DNA of 64,000 bases, taken from contig OZ018333.1 of assembly GCA_963969495.1 (NCBI GenBank), positions 13,687,420 to 13,751,419 on the forward strand. Direction: 5' to 3'. Shown in pieces: positions 47,561 through 57,508 of this stretch; position 1 is the first letter of the stretch; every line of letters begins with the position of its first letter. Below the pieces are notes generated by a model that was not told the origin of the DNA, made no database searches, and was given only the letters and a program-made list of their open reading frames with translations. The position numbers were made by a program, and so were the translations under genes. The DNA comes from Ceratothoa steindachneri. Lineage: Eukaryota; Arthropoda; Malacostraca; Isopoda; Cymothoidae.

Positions 47561-47960
47561 GACTTAAAAGAAGTTGTTTAAAAAGAAAGATCGAAAATTG
47601 ATGAAATATCTGTGGATCAGAGAAACTTTTGTTAGTAATTATTTAAATAATTTGGTTTACAGCTACTTTAGCAATAAGGAATTTTAGATCAAAACATACA
47701 AAATAGGTGTTATTTTGTGACTTTTTGTCCCAGAATATCTTTTTGAGATTTATAGGAGTTGTTTATCGTAATTCTATTACATTTAATTGTGGAAAACCGT
47801 TTGACAACAAACTTGGTTTATTTATGACTCGGGAATGGAGCTATGATCGGGCGCAAAGGAACATGGGCCTTATGGATCTCCGGCAAACAGTACATTTTGG
47901 CTTGACTACGGGGAGCTTCATTTCCTTTTCCAATAAATGATGAGATAAAGTATGTTTGAG
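47561..47960. repeat. Repeat block D, left end only
   Basis: It matches 15410-15810 (ttaaaagaagttg... to the GA microsatellite at 47958-47978). The frame with SITFN...FDNKLG...MTREWSYDR is shared with 15595-15777 but has no recognisable family. Confidence 0.7.
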
Positions 47961-47974
47961 AGAGAGAGAGAGAG

Positions 47975-49617
47975 AGAGTAACAAGGAGTAACAAGGAAAG
48001 TTAGTGCCCTAGGAGACCTTACGGTCCATTCAAAGAGGGTACCTTTAGGCTAGCAATCGAGCGGGCACATGGCTGCTCAATTGTTTTGCGTCCCTAAACG
48101 GCCACTTTTCAAGACTTTGTCTAGTCTTGACTTGAACTGGTCAACAGATTCACTGTTGACAACTTCCACTGGAAGTGCGTTCCACTTACCGCAGATACTG
48201 TAGGTGAAAAAATTTCCACACAGATTGCGGTTGTAACGCTTCAGTTCAAGTTTGAAGCTGTGATTGCGCGTTCTGTTCTCACTCAGTGTGAAAATATCCC
48301 GGTAGTCAACATGGTCGAACCCTCGAAGTATTTTGAAAACTTCGATAAGCTGACCACGCTGTCTACGGGTTTCCAGCGAGAACAGATCTAATTCCCTTAG
48401 TCTATCCTCATAACTTTTATGTCGGATAGAGGGAATCAGCTTGGTTGCCCTGGCTTGTACGCGTTCCAATCTCGCGATGTCCTTTCGCAATGAAGGACTC
48501 CAAAATTGTACGGCATACTCCAGGTGCGGTCGGACAAGTGAGTTGTACAGGCACAGTACAATCTCCGGGTTCCGATAACCAAACTGGCGCTTAATATAGC
48601 CTAGCATCCTTTGGGCCTTTTTCTCCGCCTCAATACACTGTTTCGAGAACTTGAGGTCACTAGTGATTGTTACACCCAAGTCCTTCTCAGTGTCGGTGGA
48701 TTCCATAGCAGTGCCCTTAAGGATATACTGAGATTGGGGGTTTCTGTGGCCGATATGCATCACTTTGCATTTGCCCACGTTAAAAGGCATTTGCCACGTG
48801 TCCGACCACTCCCCAATCTTCCCAAGTTCTTCCTGCAGGCGGGCAGTATTTCCATCCTTTGCAACGTTCATACCAAGCTTGGTATCGTCGGCAAATTTGG
48901 AAATCTTGGCAACCATGTCACCGTCCATGTCGTTGACGTAGATGATGAATAGTAGTGGTCCCAGGACAGAACCTTGAGGCACCCCGCTAGTAACGGGCAC
49001 CCACTCAGAAGACTGTCCATTTACCACCACCCGTTGCCGTCTGCCACTTAGCCAGTTCTCGATCCAGCCGGCTACCTTTCCGTCTATGCCAAGCGCTCGC
49101 ACTTTCCGGAGAAGGCGGCGGTGTGGTACCTTATCAAAGGCTTTCTCAAAGTCTAGGTAGACCACATCCACCGCCTTGTCCCGATCGTGCTCACTGAAAA
49201 CGAAGTGGAAGAATTCTACAAGGTTCGTCAGGCATGACCGTTGCCTTCGGAAGCCGTGCTGGGAACTCCTCAGTAGCAGGTTTGACTCTAAATACGACGT
49301 CACTTTGTCCACCATGATGCTTTCCATGAGTTTACCGACTATCGAAGTCAGACTGATAGGTCGGTAGTTCGACGGTTGGTTACGGTCTCCTTTCTTGAAG
49401 ATAGGAGTCACCTCCGCCTCACGCCAGTCTCTAGGAACGCATTTGGTCCGGATTGACATGTTAAAGATAGCGTACAGATGTCGTGATACTTCATCGCACA
49501 CTTCCTTCAACACTTTAGGTAGAAACCCGTCCGGTCCAGGGGACTTATTCGTCTTTAGGTCAGCGATCTTTTTCTTTATTTCTCCTTCGGTGAAGTCCAT
49601 TGCCTCCAGCTTTTTGA
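47975..49617 (-). mobile_element. 5'-truncated CR1/jockey-like LINE insertion
   Basis: Minus-strand element of about 1.64 kb comprising the RT ORF and a 3'UTR of about 100 bp. The 3'UTR end contains the decamer cttgttactc nearly twice in tandem beside a CT microsatellite, as CR1/L2-type elements often end in short tandem words. At its 5' end (49606-49620) the element joins block D sequence through ctttttg, which is also present at the empty equivalent site at 58267-58273. This is microhomology of the kind seen at truncated LINE 5' junctions. No target-site duplication was found. Confidence 0.8.
48077..49600 (-). CDS. LINE reverse transcriptase (intact RT frame, endonuclease missing)
   Basis: A 507-residue open frame, the only long intact coding sequence in the window. 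Non-LTR RT landmarks in order: KSPGPDG (19-25), NYRPISL (78-84), QHGFRRQRSC (114-123), motif A VYLDFEKAFDKV with catalytic D150, motif B SGVPQGSVLGP (205-215), motif C FADD (D238, D239), then GKCKVMHIG, EKDLGVTI, SLVRPHLEYAVQFWSPS and the FFTYSICGKWNALPVEVV end. It would copy element RNA into DNA at a nicked target site. The APE endonuclease and ORF1 are absent, so the copy cannot be autonomous. The M at 49600 is only the first Met; the frame reads a few codons further upstream (FNCFKKLEA) to the truncation point. Its intactness suggests recent insertion. Confidence 0.93.
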   Translation of the reverse strand: MDFTEGEIKKKIADLKTNKSPGPDGFLPKVLKEVCDEVSRHLYAIFNMSIRTKCVPRDWREAEVTPIFKKGDRNQPSNYRPISLTSIVGKLMESIMVDKVTSYLESNLLLRSSQHGFRRQRSCLTNLVEFFHFVFSEHDRDKAVDVVYLDFEKAFDKVPHRRLLRKVRALGIDGKVAGWIENWLSGRRQRVVVNGQSSEWVPVTSGVPQGSVLGPLLFIIYVNDMDGDMVAKISKFADDTKLGMNVAKDGNTARLQEELGKIGEWSDTWQMPFNVGKCKVMHIGHRNPQSQYILKGTAMESTDTEKDLGVTITSDLKFSKQCIEAEKKAQRMLGYIKRQFGYRNPEIVLCLYNSLVRPHLEYAVQFWSPSLRKDIARLERVQARATKLIPSIRHKSYEDRLRELDLFSLETRRQRGQLIEVFKILRGFDHVDYRDIFTLSENRTRNHSFKLELKRYNRNLCGNFFTYSICGKWNALPVEVVNSESVDQFKSRLDKVLKSGRLGTQNN

Positions 49618-51744
49618 AGCAATTAAACCTGCGGGGGGTTCAGTTCCACAACATGGCCTCCTAATTTTATGATTCGAATATTTTCATATTTTGAACCTTT
49701 TGCTGAGGGAGGGAGACGTGTTAGGAATTCCCCCCCCCCTTGTAAATAGTCTCTTAATGGTATTCCAATCCCCCACCCCAACGTGGGTTTGGGGGAAGGG
49801 GCGGAGTATCTATTAAGCGGGTTACTAATGTTAAACACTAGAGTCCAAACGGCCGCTGCCTGAAGCACTGTTCGACCCCTGCGGTGATTTGGTGTGGACA
49901 ATCTTGGAACCGATCAACTATTCTTGAAAAATAATTTCGTATCTATAATAGTATTATTATTATTATTATTATGCAAGTGTTTGGGAATTAAGGGTAAGTT
50001 AATTTATGCTCTTTTATCGGAGGGAAATTACCGAGCTCATTTATTTTGTGGTTAGTTTAACTTGACTGATAAATTTCGTGGCAAGAAAGTTTGGTTCCGT
50101 CTTTTGGTGATTGCTCAGGTTGCCCGGCTCATTCACACCCTCACTGCTAATTGGTGAAGTGAACCTTTAGTGCTTTTCTTCTCTCTCACGTTTGAAGTGT
50201 TGTGCTTGACCCGTAAAAGTGTTAAAACGGGAGTAAATTTCCAAAAATTGATTCGCTCGTGGTTCACTCATGGAACACGTAAATTTCAGTGACATTTCGA
50301 ACACTGGTGAAAGGGCCAGACCCGCTTCCTCGAACCCCCGGGACCACCCTTCCTCGTCTGTCCTTGAAAAGCTCCTCCCGTAAGGTAATGTGCCTCGACC
50401 AACTTATTTTATATCTGTAATTTATCATTCATTACCAACCCTCTGCTTGTTATAATATAAGCAATCACTGATTCTGCCTCCATAATTCTCCCTGTATCTT
50501 TCGGCCCCCAGTTTCTTATAGTGGGGTCAACATTCTTTCATTATTGTTTACTTCTCCCTTCTTTTATGCCAAATGCGTCCATCAAAGTCTCCCATTACAA
50601 TTCATTTCTTTCTCTTTCCAGGCCCCTCTGTATTTCCTTCAGTAACCTATATTTCCCTCGTTGGCCTCATGAAGTTGAATGAAAGGGGAAAAAGGGGGAG
50701 ATAAAGTTATAATAGATTGCCGTACCCCTTCCTCCTCTCCCCGCCCTGGTCCTCCTCGAGGAAACAGTTTACCTAGGTGATAGATGGCCCTAAATTTTAA
50801 CGTGGAATCCGAACCCATGTGGTTTTGTTGTCGTCCTATTTCATGCTTTGCCCTGTCCCGTCTGTTAATGTTTGGCCATTGGAATAGATTGCGTTAAAAG
50901 TAATAGAAGGAAATGGAAGGAAGAACGAAGTTTTCGGGTCTTCCTAATCGGGGTTTCTGCGGAAATGTCCTCCCCGTCCCTTTCGTCCGCTTTGTTCGTA
51001 GTACTCGGAAACAGCACCTGTGCTCTCCAACCTGCTGCTCTTTGGCTCTTAAGTTCCTGTCCTTTCTTCCTGCCTTTTTTTAACAATTTTCTTTCCCTTT
51101 TATTTGATGGTTCCGTTCTTATTTTGTTCTGTATATTTTTGTTTTCTTTCTGTTTGTTTCGTATTCGTGATTGATAACATTGTTTTGTTGCAATTTAATC
51201 AGATTGCCTCATCTGGATCTTGTGTAAATTGCAATTCTAGTGTACACTAATGTACGCCGGTTCCTTACTTGGTATTTCCTTTTCTTTCTTCCTTTTTCAA
51301 AATGAAGTTTCCTTAGTTTGTAAAATGATCTCATTCTACCCTTCCCTCTCTTTATTCTTTCAGTTACATTTTTCTTGTTACCATTTATTGTGGTTGTTAG
51401 CTCCAAAATCTAGCCTTCTGTCTTCTATTTGTATCGCTTGCCGTCGGACAAGATTTTTTCCATACTTGTCTTTTATTTTTAATTTATCTCCTCTGGTTTT
51501 ATCTCCCATTTTTATTTCATCATAATCGTTCAAGTTCTTTGTTTGTACTCCGGGCGTCATCTTCACTGGCCAACTGTATGTTAACGCAGTACTCATTCCT
51601 GGTTCGAGGAATGACGCACAAATTTCTACTTATGAAGACAAATAAATTGGTCCGCCATCTTTTGAATTATAGGTTGTCTTAAACCACCAAAAGAATGGGT
51701 TTAGGTAGGTTAGTTCTTTATAGTTTGGTCGGGGACTATGTGGC
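49618..51744. repeat. Repeat block D, right part
   Basis: It matches 58275-60380 closely (offset 8635-8657) and 17270-19450 distantly. It includes the gttcgacccctgcgg segment, a TTA microsatellite (49951-49972), the cggctcattcacaccctcactg segment and the aacagtttacctaggtgatagatgg end. Minus frames at 50865-51086 and 51378-51596 are shared with the second copy, but I do not recognise them. Confidence 0.8.
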
Positions 51745-52743
51745 ACCAGGTAATTTGCCCTCCACAACAAATATGTAATTATGGCTATACCTTCCCCCCT
51801 CCACCTCATCGCCTACCAGGGTGAATTTTGGTTGTAAAATTAAGAACTGATTGTGAGTACAAAGATTATAGTTGTTTTTATTCTTTTGTTATAAGATGAC
51901 GTCACTCAATCTCGTTTCACCGTTGTCATCTTCTAATTACACCTTTATTCTAATTGTGCGGCGTCATTCCTTTCCTCCTGATTACCGACCCTAATTCCTT
52001 AATTCGTCCCTAATTCTCTATCTCGCTCATCGATAGCTCCGTTCCATTCGTCTGTTTCTCGTTCATTTATCAGCATTTATAATTCTTTCTTTACTTTACA
52101 TGGACGGTTCTTTGCAAGTTCCCGCTGATGACACACAAGTGAAGTTGAGGTGAACTTTAAAGTGACTTAAATAAGTTGGGCACCATAGTGATAAATTAAT
52201 TAACATGGGAAGAAGAGATAATAGAGAAATAAACTATGAAATGGATGGGCATTGGCTAAATGCGGTAGAATATGAGGATGACTTTTAGAGCACACTTTTT
52301 TAATCGGTGTTTAATTTCCTCTTTCCACCAAATTTGGATCTAAGCAGGCGGTGTTCATTTACAAAGTGTAAATTCTTTGGTAGAACTTTGCTTCTTTCAG
52401 GGCAGATCGGAGGAGGTGGCCTTTTGTTTTAGGATCATCTGCTAGAATCGATTCTAGGGTTGGATTGTGTCCCGAGATTTAGCTCTCTTGTCCCGATACT
52501 GGTATTGTTTCTTTTCGAAATGGTCCCCGGAAAACCCCCGGGTCCCCTTCTAAAACTTAATGACGGGGGGATATTTTGGATTTTACAATACACCCTCAAA
52601 ATGATTAGATTTGCTTCATCTCTTACCGATTACGACTCGCCCCCCGCCCCCTCGACTTGGGTTTCGGGTGCAAGGGAAGCATTTTGGAGGCGTGCATGTT
52701 CCACCCCCCACCGCTCCTCTGGTGGGGTGTAAAAACAACCACC

Positions 52744-53310
52744 TCAGTTTCGAGTCTGCCATTTTTCTCGCCGTCTTTTCTCGAAGAAGGCTTTACTCTT
52801 TCGACAGTGGGGTGTTTCTAAGTGCTTTGGGGTCTTGCTCTGACTCGATGATTGTCTTCCAGTGGTGTCCTCTTTGTTTTCATCTGTTTGTTCTTCCTCA
52901 CCTTCTGTTTGGTTATCCTCTTTTTCGTGTTCTCCCCCTCTTCCTCTGTTTTCTCTCAGCATCGAATTTAGTGATCTCTCATAACTGCCTGATTCTGGAT
53001 ATCAACATGTATTATTTATTACACATTATCGCTTCAGTGGTGTGTGTAGATGTTTGTAGGATCTGGTTCCAGTTGGCTGTTCATCCTCACAGATCATTAT
53101 AATCTTTGCATCTTCTTATCTTATAATATTAAAGATATTAGCGGGTTTTCTTGATCAAATCGTTAATATTAATTTTTAGTTTGTTGTTAGTAATTCTGAC
53201 AACAAACTTAGTGTGGAATGGGAAGCTCCGTGCCGTTAATTATGTTAAAGGCTTCGATTTTGACGGCATCAAAGTTTTCCTTCCAGTTGTTAATTACCCC
53301 TTTCGCTATC
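52744..53310 (-). pseudogene. Unidentified block-A protein fossil, 53 kb copy
   Basis: Minus strand, broken into frames: KIEAFNIINGTELPIPH (about 53210-53300), EDAKIIMICEDEQPTGTRSY (about 53030-53100), then a charged frame of 72 codons (52744-52962: EHEKEDNQTEGEEEQTDENK). The order is the same as in the 44 kb copy. A second near-identical copy lies at 61808-62370. Confidence 0.45.
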
Positions 53311-53395
53311 TCGTTCTTCGTTCCATTTGTCTGATTCTTGTTCATTTACTAGTATTTTTAATTCTTCCTCTACGTGCCTTGGTCGGTGCCTTGTA

Positions 53396-53674
53396 TTAGG
53401 TAACGATCGCCCGCCCTGATGAACATTTGATATATATTCGGTCCATTTGGACGCAGATCTTGTTTTGGAAGTGGAATGTGTGAAAGATTCTCTCTCTTCC
53501 TCTCTCTCTCTCTGCTCCTATCAACTGCTGGTCCTCCAGCCGTTTCATTCCCTCGCCCTTTTCTTCCTCCGTTAATTCATCTAAGTCTGTTGGTATATAA
53601 TTTCTTAGTAAACGCTCGTACTTATTCCAATTTGCCCTTGTTATAGTTCTCTTTTGTGGTGGCCTGGTTAACAT
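53396..53674 (-). pseudogene. LINE endonuclease-RT linker fragment
   Basis: The TRPPQKRTITRANWNKYE frame as at 1892-2170, with four residue differences in 92. No stop interrupts it in any of the three full copies. Confidence 0.45.
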
Positions 53675-54415
53675 TCTTCTTGTGACCAGGGGCTCGGTTC
53701 TTCGAGGAAAGACGAGGCGTCTCGGATTTTCTCTTTGTTGTCCTTGTTCTCGTCCCTGGTCCTTCCGCCTGTGGTTTCCTCGTCAGAATCTTAATTAGGG
53801 GGACTTTTTGGATTTTACATTATCCCATAAAATTATTAGATTTGCTTCATCTTTATTACCTCTTCCCGTCCCACATCCTCATATTTTTCATGGTGGCCCT
53901 TTGTAAAAGCCGAAATTACACGGTGCGACTCTACCCCCCTCCCCCGGAACTGGAACTGGAATTTGGGGTGGAAGAGGGGCATATTTTGGAGGCAGGGCCC
54001 TCCCCCGCTCTTCCGGTCGTGATTTATGAATAGTGCGAAAATGAAAAGGATGCAACAGTTTCGAGTTGGCAGTCGATCCGTGGGGTGGTTTAGGTGTTGT
54101 CACTCTTTCAAGAGATCCCGTTTTCGAAATGACTTTAGTGAATTGACGCTGATTCAATTTCGGCTTATAAATTGGTGGCAGGAAACGATGGCTAGTCAAT
54201 TCAATCGGTGTTTCTTTGATTCCAATTGGTACGTGAAATGGTGTGGATAGGGAAAGAGATACTAGAATCTGTGATAATTCCACCGTAATAGCGAGGAGAC
54301 TACTCGGGGAGAAAGGCTGTGCCCCAGGGTTAGATTATAACCCGTGTATTTCCCTCAACATGGTCTTCGCCATTAATCACCTTCATCCAGCTAGCTATCC
54401 CGAGTAAGTACGTGA

Positions 54416-55124
54416 CTCTCTCTTTGTGCCCGTCGATCTCTGTGTGTATGTTCTCTTGTCGCTCTTTATCTTATGACTTTATCATTGTCTATTGTGACTT
54501 TATCTTTGCCACTTCTGACTTTATCTTTGCCACTTGTGACTATCTTTCTTTCTCTTCTTGGGATTTGGTGACATGATCTTTGTCTCTATCGGTCTCTGCT
54601 ATTTTCTCTCTCTATATATGTATTTTTACCTGCCTTTATATATTTCTTTGTCTCTTTATTTTTTCGTCTCTTTTATCCTTTGGCTATTTATTTATTTTAG
54701 TTTTTTTTATGTATAGGTCTTTAATATTTTATGGCCGTTGTTATTTTAGTGTCTTTGTTTAATTTCTGGTTTTGTTTATTTTCTTTTGTTATTTTAGGCG
54801 CTATATTTTTATTTTAGGTCTTTTTTCAAGGATTAGCTTTAAGGTCTTTTTATTTTTTTAAATTTTATGTCTTATTTTGGAATCTGTGTTAATTTTTAGT
54901 TTTTGTTATTTGGAGGTCTTTGTTGTTTAAGGGTTTTCTGTTGTTTAGTGGTCTTTGTTAAATATGAGTCCTTGTTATTTGGGGGGCCTTTGTTGGTTTG
55001 GGCTCTGTTTTTTGGGCTGTTTGTTATTTTAGTGTCTTTCTTATTTAAGGTCTGTGTTTAGTGTCTTCGTTTGAGTACTTCTTTTGTGTAGGTTTTTCAT
55101 TTTCCTCGTCCAGTTTTTTCTCAA
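54416..55124. repeat. T-rich degenerate short-period repeats
   Basis: Counterpart of 2946-3590, with ttatctttgccact, ttattttagtgtctttg and ttatttggaggtctttg words. It looks like an undriven, decayed form of the 17-bp minisatellite. Confidence 0.6.
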
Positions 55125-55373
55125 TTGTCGCATCTTTTCTCTAAGAAGGTTTTTTCTCTCTTTCGATGGTGGGGTGTTTCTAAGTGTCTCAGGGGGTTTG
55201 CTCTGTTGCCCTTTATTATATTAAAGACTTCGATTTTGTGTGACTGGATTTACCGTCGTATTTCTGAGCCTCTCTCCTTGTTCTCGGGTATTTATTTTCA
55301 CTGGTAGAGTGAGGGCCTCGTTGCTATTGCCATTCAGGGCAGATGTACTTTGTTATTTGTGTTTTCCATTCTG
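55125..55373. repeat. Block A copy 2 deletion derivative
   Basis: It matches 3590-3655, then jumps (ttgccctttattatattaaag, as 3948-3975), then jumps again to the 4149-4284 sequence. Two internal deletions relative to 3591-4284 leave about 250 bp. It leads into a base-1 type copy just as 4284 does. Confidence 0.75.
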
Positions 55374-57508
55374 ACAATCTTGTCCCTCTTGACCCTTTGA
55401 GAGGTTTGATAACCTCCTAGATGGGGGGGGGGCACGTTTTCAATATCTTCGGGGCTTCCATTGCCTATTTTTGCTTTTCTTCTTCCATAAACTTTATTTT
55501 TAGAATCCATGATGACAGTGGGGGTCAGAGGGGGAGGGACCGCAATTTCCTAGTCAAGTAGTGAAGCTCAAAAGGAGGAGGTGCCAGGCTACTCCTTCGT
55601 AGCTGTTCGGCATTTCCTTGAGATGTGGGGGATTGAGTCATTCATGGCGGGGGGTGGGGGGGGCCTTCCGATCTCCCTTTCCCTTGAATTCTTCCTCTTG
55701 TCGTCGCTCAATTTTCTTCTTTTGGAGGGTAGGGGGCGAGGTGGGGCTAAACTTAATGGCGTCACTCTTTCGACTATTTGGTTTGCCCTGTTCACTCGGG
55801 GGTTCGGAGACACGTCCTTTCCATCTTTTCTTTAAGTTCTTTTATCACTTTATTTTTCAATTCTAAGTCGAAATCTTCGTTTTCTTCTTCGCTGATTCTG
55901 AAGATTTGTTCGCCTTCTTCTGAGAATTAATTGACCGTTGGCGTCTTCTAATTACACATTTATTTTAATTGTGAGTCCTTCCTTTCATTCTTCGGATAAT
56001 TGCCCATAATTCCTTTGGTGTCGCTTCGCTATCTCGTTCTTCGTTAGCTTCGTTCCATTCGTCTGCTTCTTGTTCATTTCTTAGCATTCATAATTCTTCT
56101 TCCTATACTTCATGTATGTTTTCGGTCCTGATTAAACTATAAAGGTAAAGATGTCCCGAAGATTCCCCCGTGGGGGAGAGGAGGAAAAGGGTGAAGATGG
56201 GATGAAGTTATCGAGGCTCCGAGGAATTCCTGAAATGACGGGGAAGATATTTTGGATTCTACACTACACCCTCAAAATTATCAGATTTGCTTCGTCTCTT
56301 ACCGATTACAACTCAATCGACTTGGGTTGAGAGTGAAAGAGGGACTCATTTTGGAGGCGTGCGCCCCACCCACACCGCGTGTAAAAACAGTTTCGACTCT
56401 GCCTTTGAACCGTGTGGTGGTTTTTGTGTTGTCACTCTATCGGGAGATCTTGTTTTGAAATTAACTTTTGTCGCTAAATCATTATTTCATTGATGTCCCC
56501 TAAGGATAATATTGGTCTCCTCTTGCGGAAGATGGGTATGGGAATAGTTGGGTATTTAGGGTTGGTATCGTATCATACCTCAGAGCTACTCACGTGTTCT
56601 GATAAGGGTAAAATTTCATCCGCCTCTATTTCTCTAAATATCTTTTCCGTGTCCACTCATTGGTGTTGATTCTCATCTTTGTTCTATGAATATTAACATG
56701 TTGAGTACTACTTATGTGTCGGCGTTTCTAAGTGCTTTGGGGTCGTGCTCTGACTCCATAAATGTCTTCCTTCCATCGGTGTCCTCTTTATTTTCATCTG
56801 TTCGGTTATCCTCTTTTCGTTTTCTCCTCCTCTTCCTCCCTTTTCGCTCAGCATTCAGTTCTGGATAGGAACAATTATTATTTATTACACATTATCGCTT
56901 CAGTGGTGTGTGTAGATGTTTGTAGGATCTGGTTCCAGTTGGCTGTTCATCCTCACAGATCATTATAATCTTCGCATCTTCTTATCTTATAATATTGAAG
57001 ATATTACCGGTTTTTCTTCTTCAAATCGTTAATATTAATTTTTAGTTTGTTGTTAGTAATTCTGACAACAAACTTAGTGTGGAATGGGGAGCTCCGTGCC
57101 GTTAATTATGTTAAAGGCTTCGATTTTGACGGCATCAAAGTTTTCCTTCCAGTTGTTAATTACCCCTTTCGCTATCTCGTTCTTCTTTCCATTTAATTGA
57201 TTCTTGTTCATTTACTAGTATTTTTAATTCTTCCTCTACGTGACGTGGTCGGTGCCTTGTATTAGGTAACGATCGCCCGCCTTGATGAACATTTGATATA
57301 TATTCGGTCCATTTGGACGCAGATCTTGTTTTGGAAGTGGAATGTGTGAAAGATTCTCTCTCTTCCTCTCTCTCTCTCTGCTCCTATCAACTGCTGGTTC
57401 TCCAACCATTTCATTCCCTCGCCCTTTTCTTCCTCCGTTAATTCATCTAAGTCTGTTGGTATATAATTTCTTAGTAAACGCTCGTACTTATTCCAATTTG
57501 CCCTTGTT
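55374..57508. repeat. Repeat block A, close copy of window bases 1-2136
   Basis: Only scattered substitutions and G-run changes separate the two. The copy ends at cccttgtt (57508), inside the minus-strand LINE linker frame (57262-57508), where it switches to block D sequence. The same frame continues at 2137 in copy 1. Confidence 0.9.
57262..57508 (-). pseudogene. LINE endonuclease-RT linker fragment, truncated
   Basis: Same as 1892-2170 but cut at the block A/D junction before the RPPQKRTIT start. Confidence 0.4.

Larger units (their letters stand above)
51745..54415. repeat. Repeat block A, copy paired with 60966-63475
   Basis: Nearly identical to the copy about 9064 bp downstream. Landmarks: TGACGTCA (51897), 16-bp palindrome (52442-52457), two ttttggattttacaatac-type internal repeats (52576 and 53812), a CT-rich run (53490-53516), and a conserved end cccgagtaagtacgtg. 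The plus-strand 163-codon frame at 52611-53102 is antisense to the protein fossil and is not called. Confidence 0.85.

Noticed and set aside
51378..51596. 72-codon minus-strand frame with charged composition (also 60013-60231)
   Set aside because: It has a plausible-looking sequence, but 7 or more residue changes between two recent copies argue against selection, and no family is recognised.
52611..53102. 163-codon plus-strand frame (also 61675-62166)
   Set aside because: It is antisense to the block A protein fossil, proline-rich from C-runs, and has no motif. The two copies are a recent duplicate pair, so its openness is not independent evidence.
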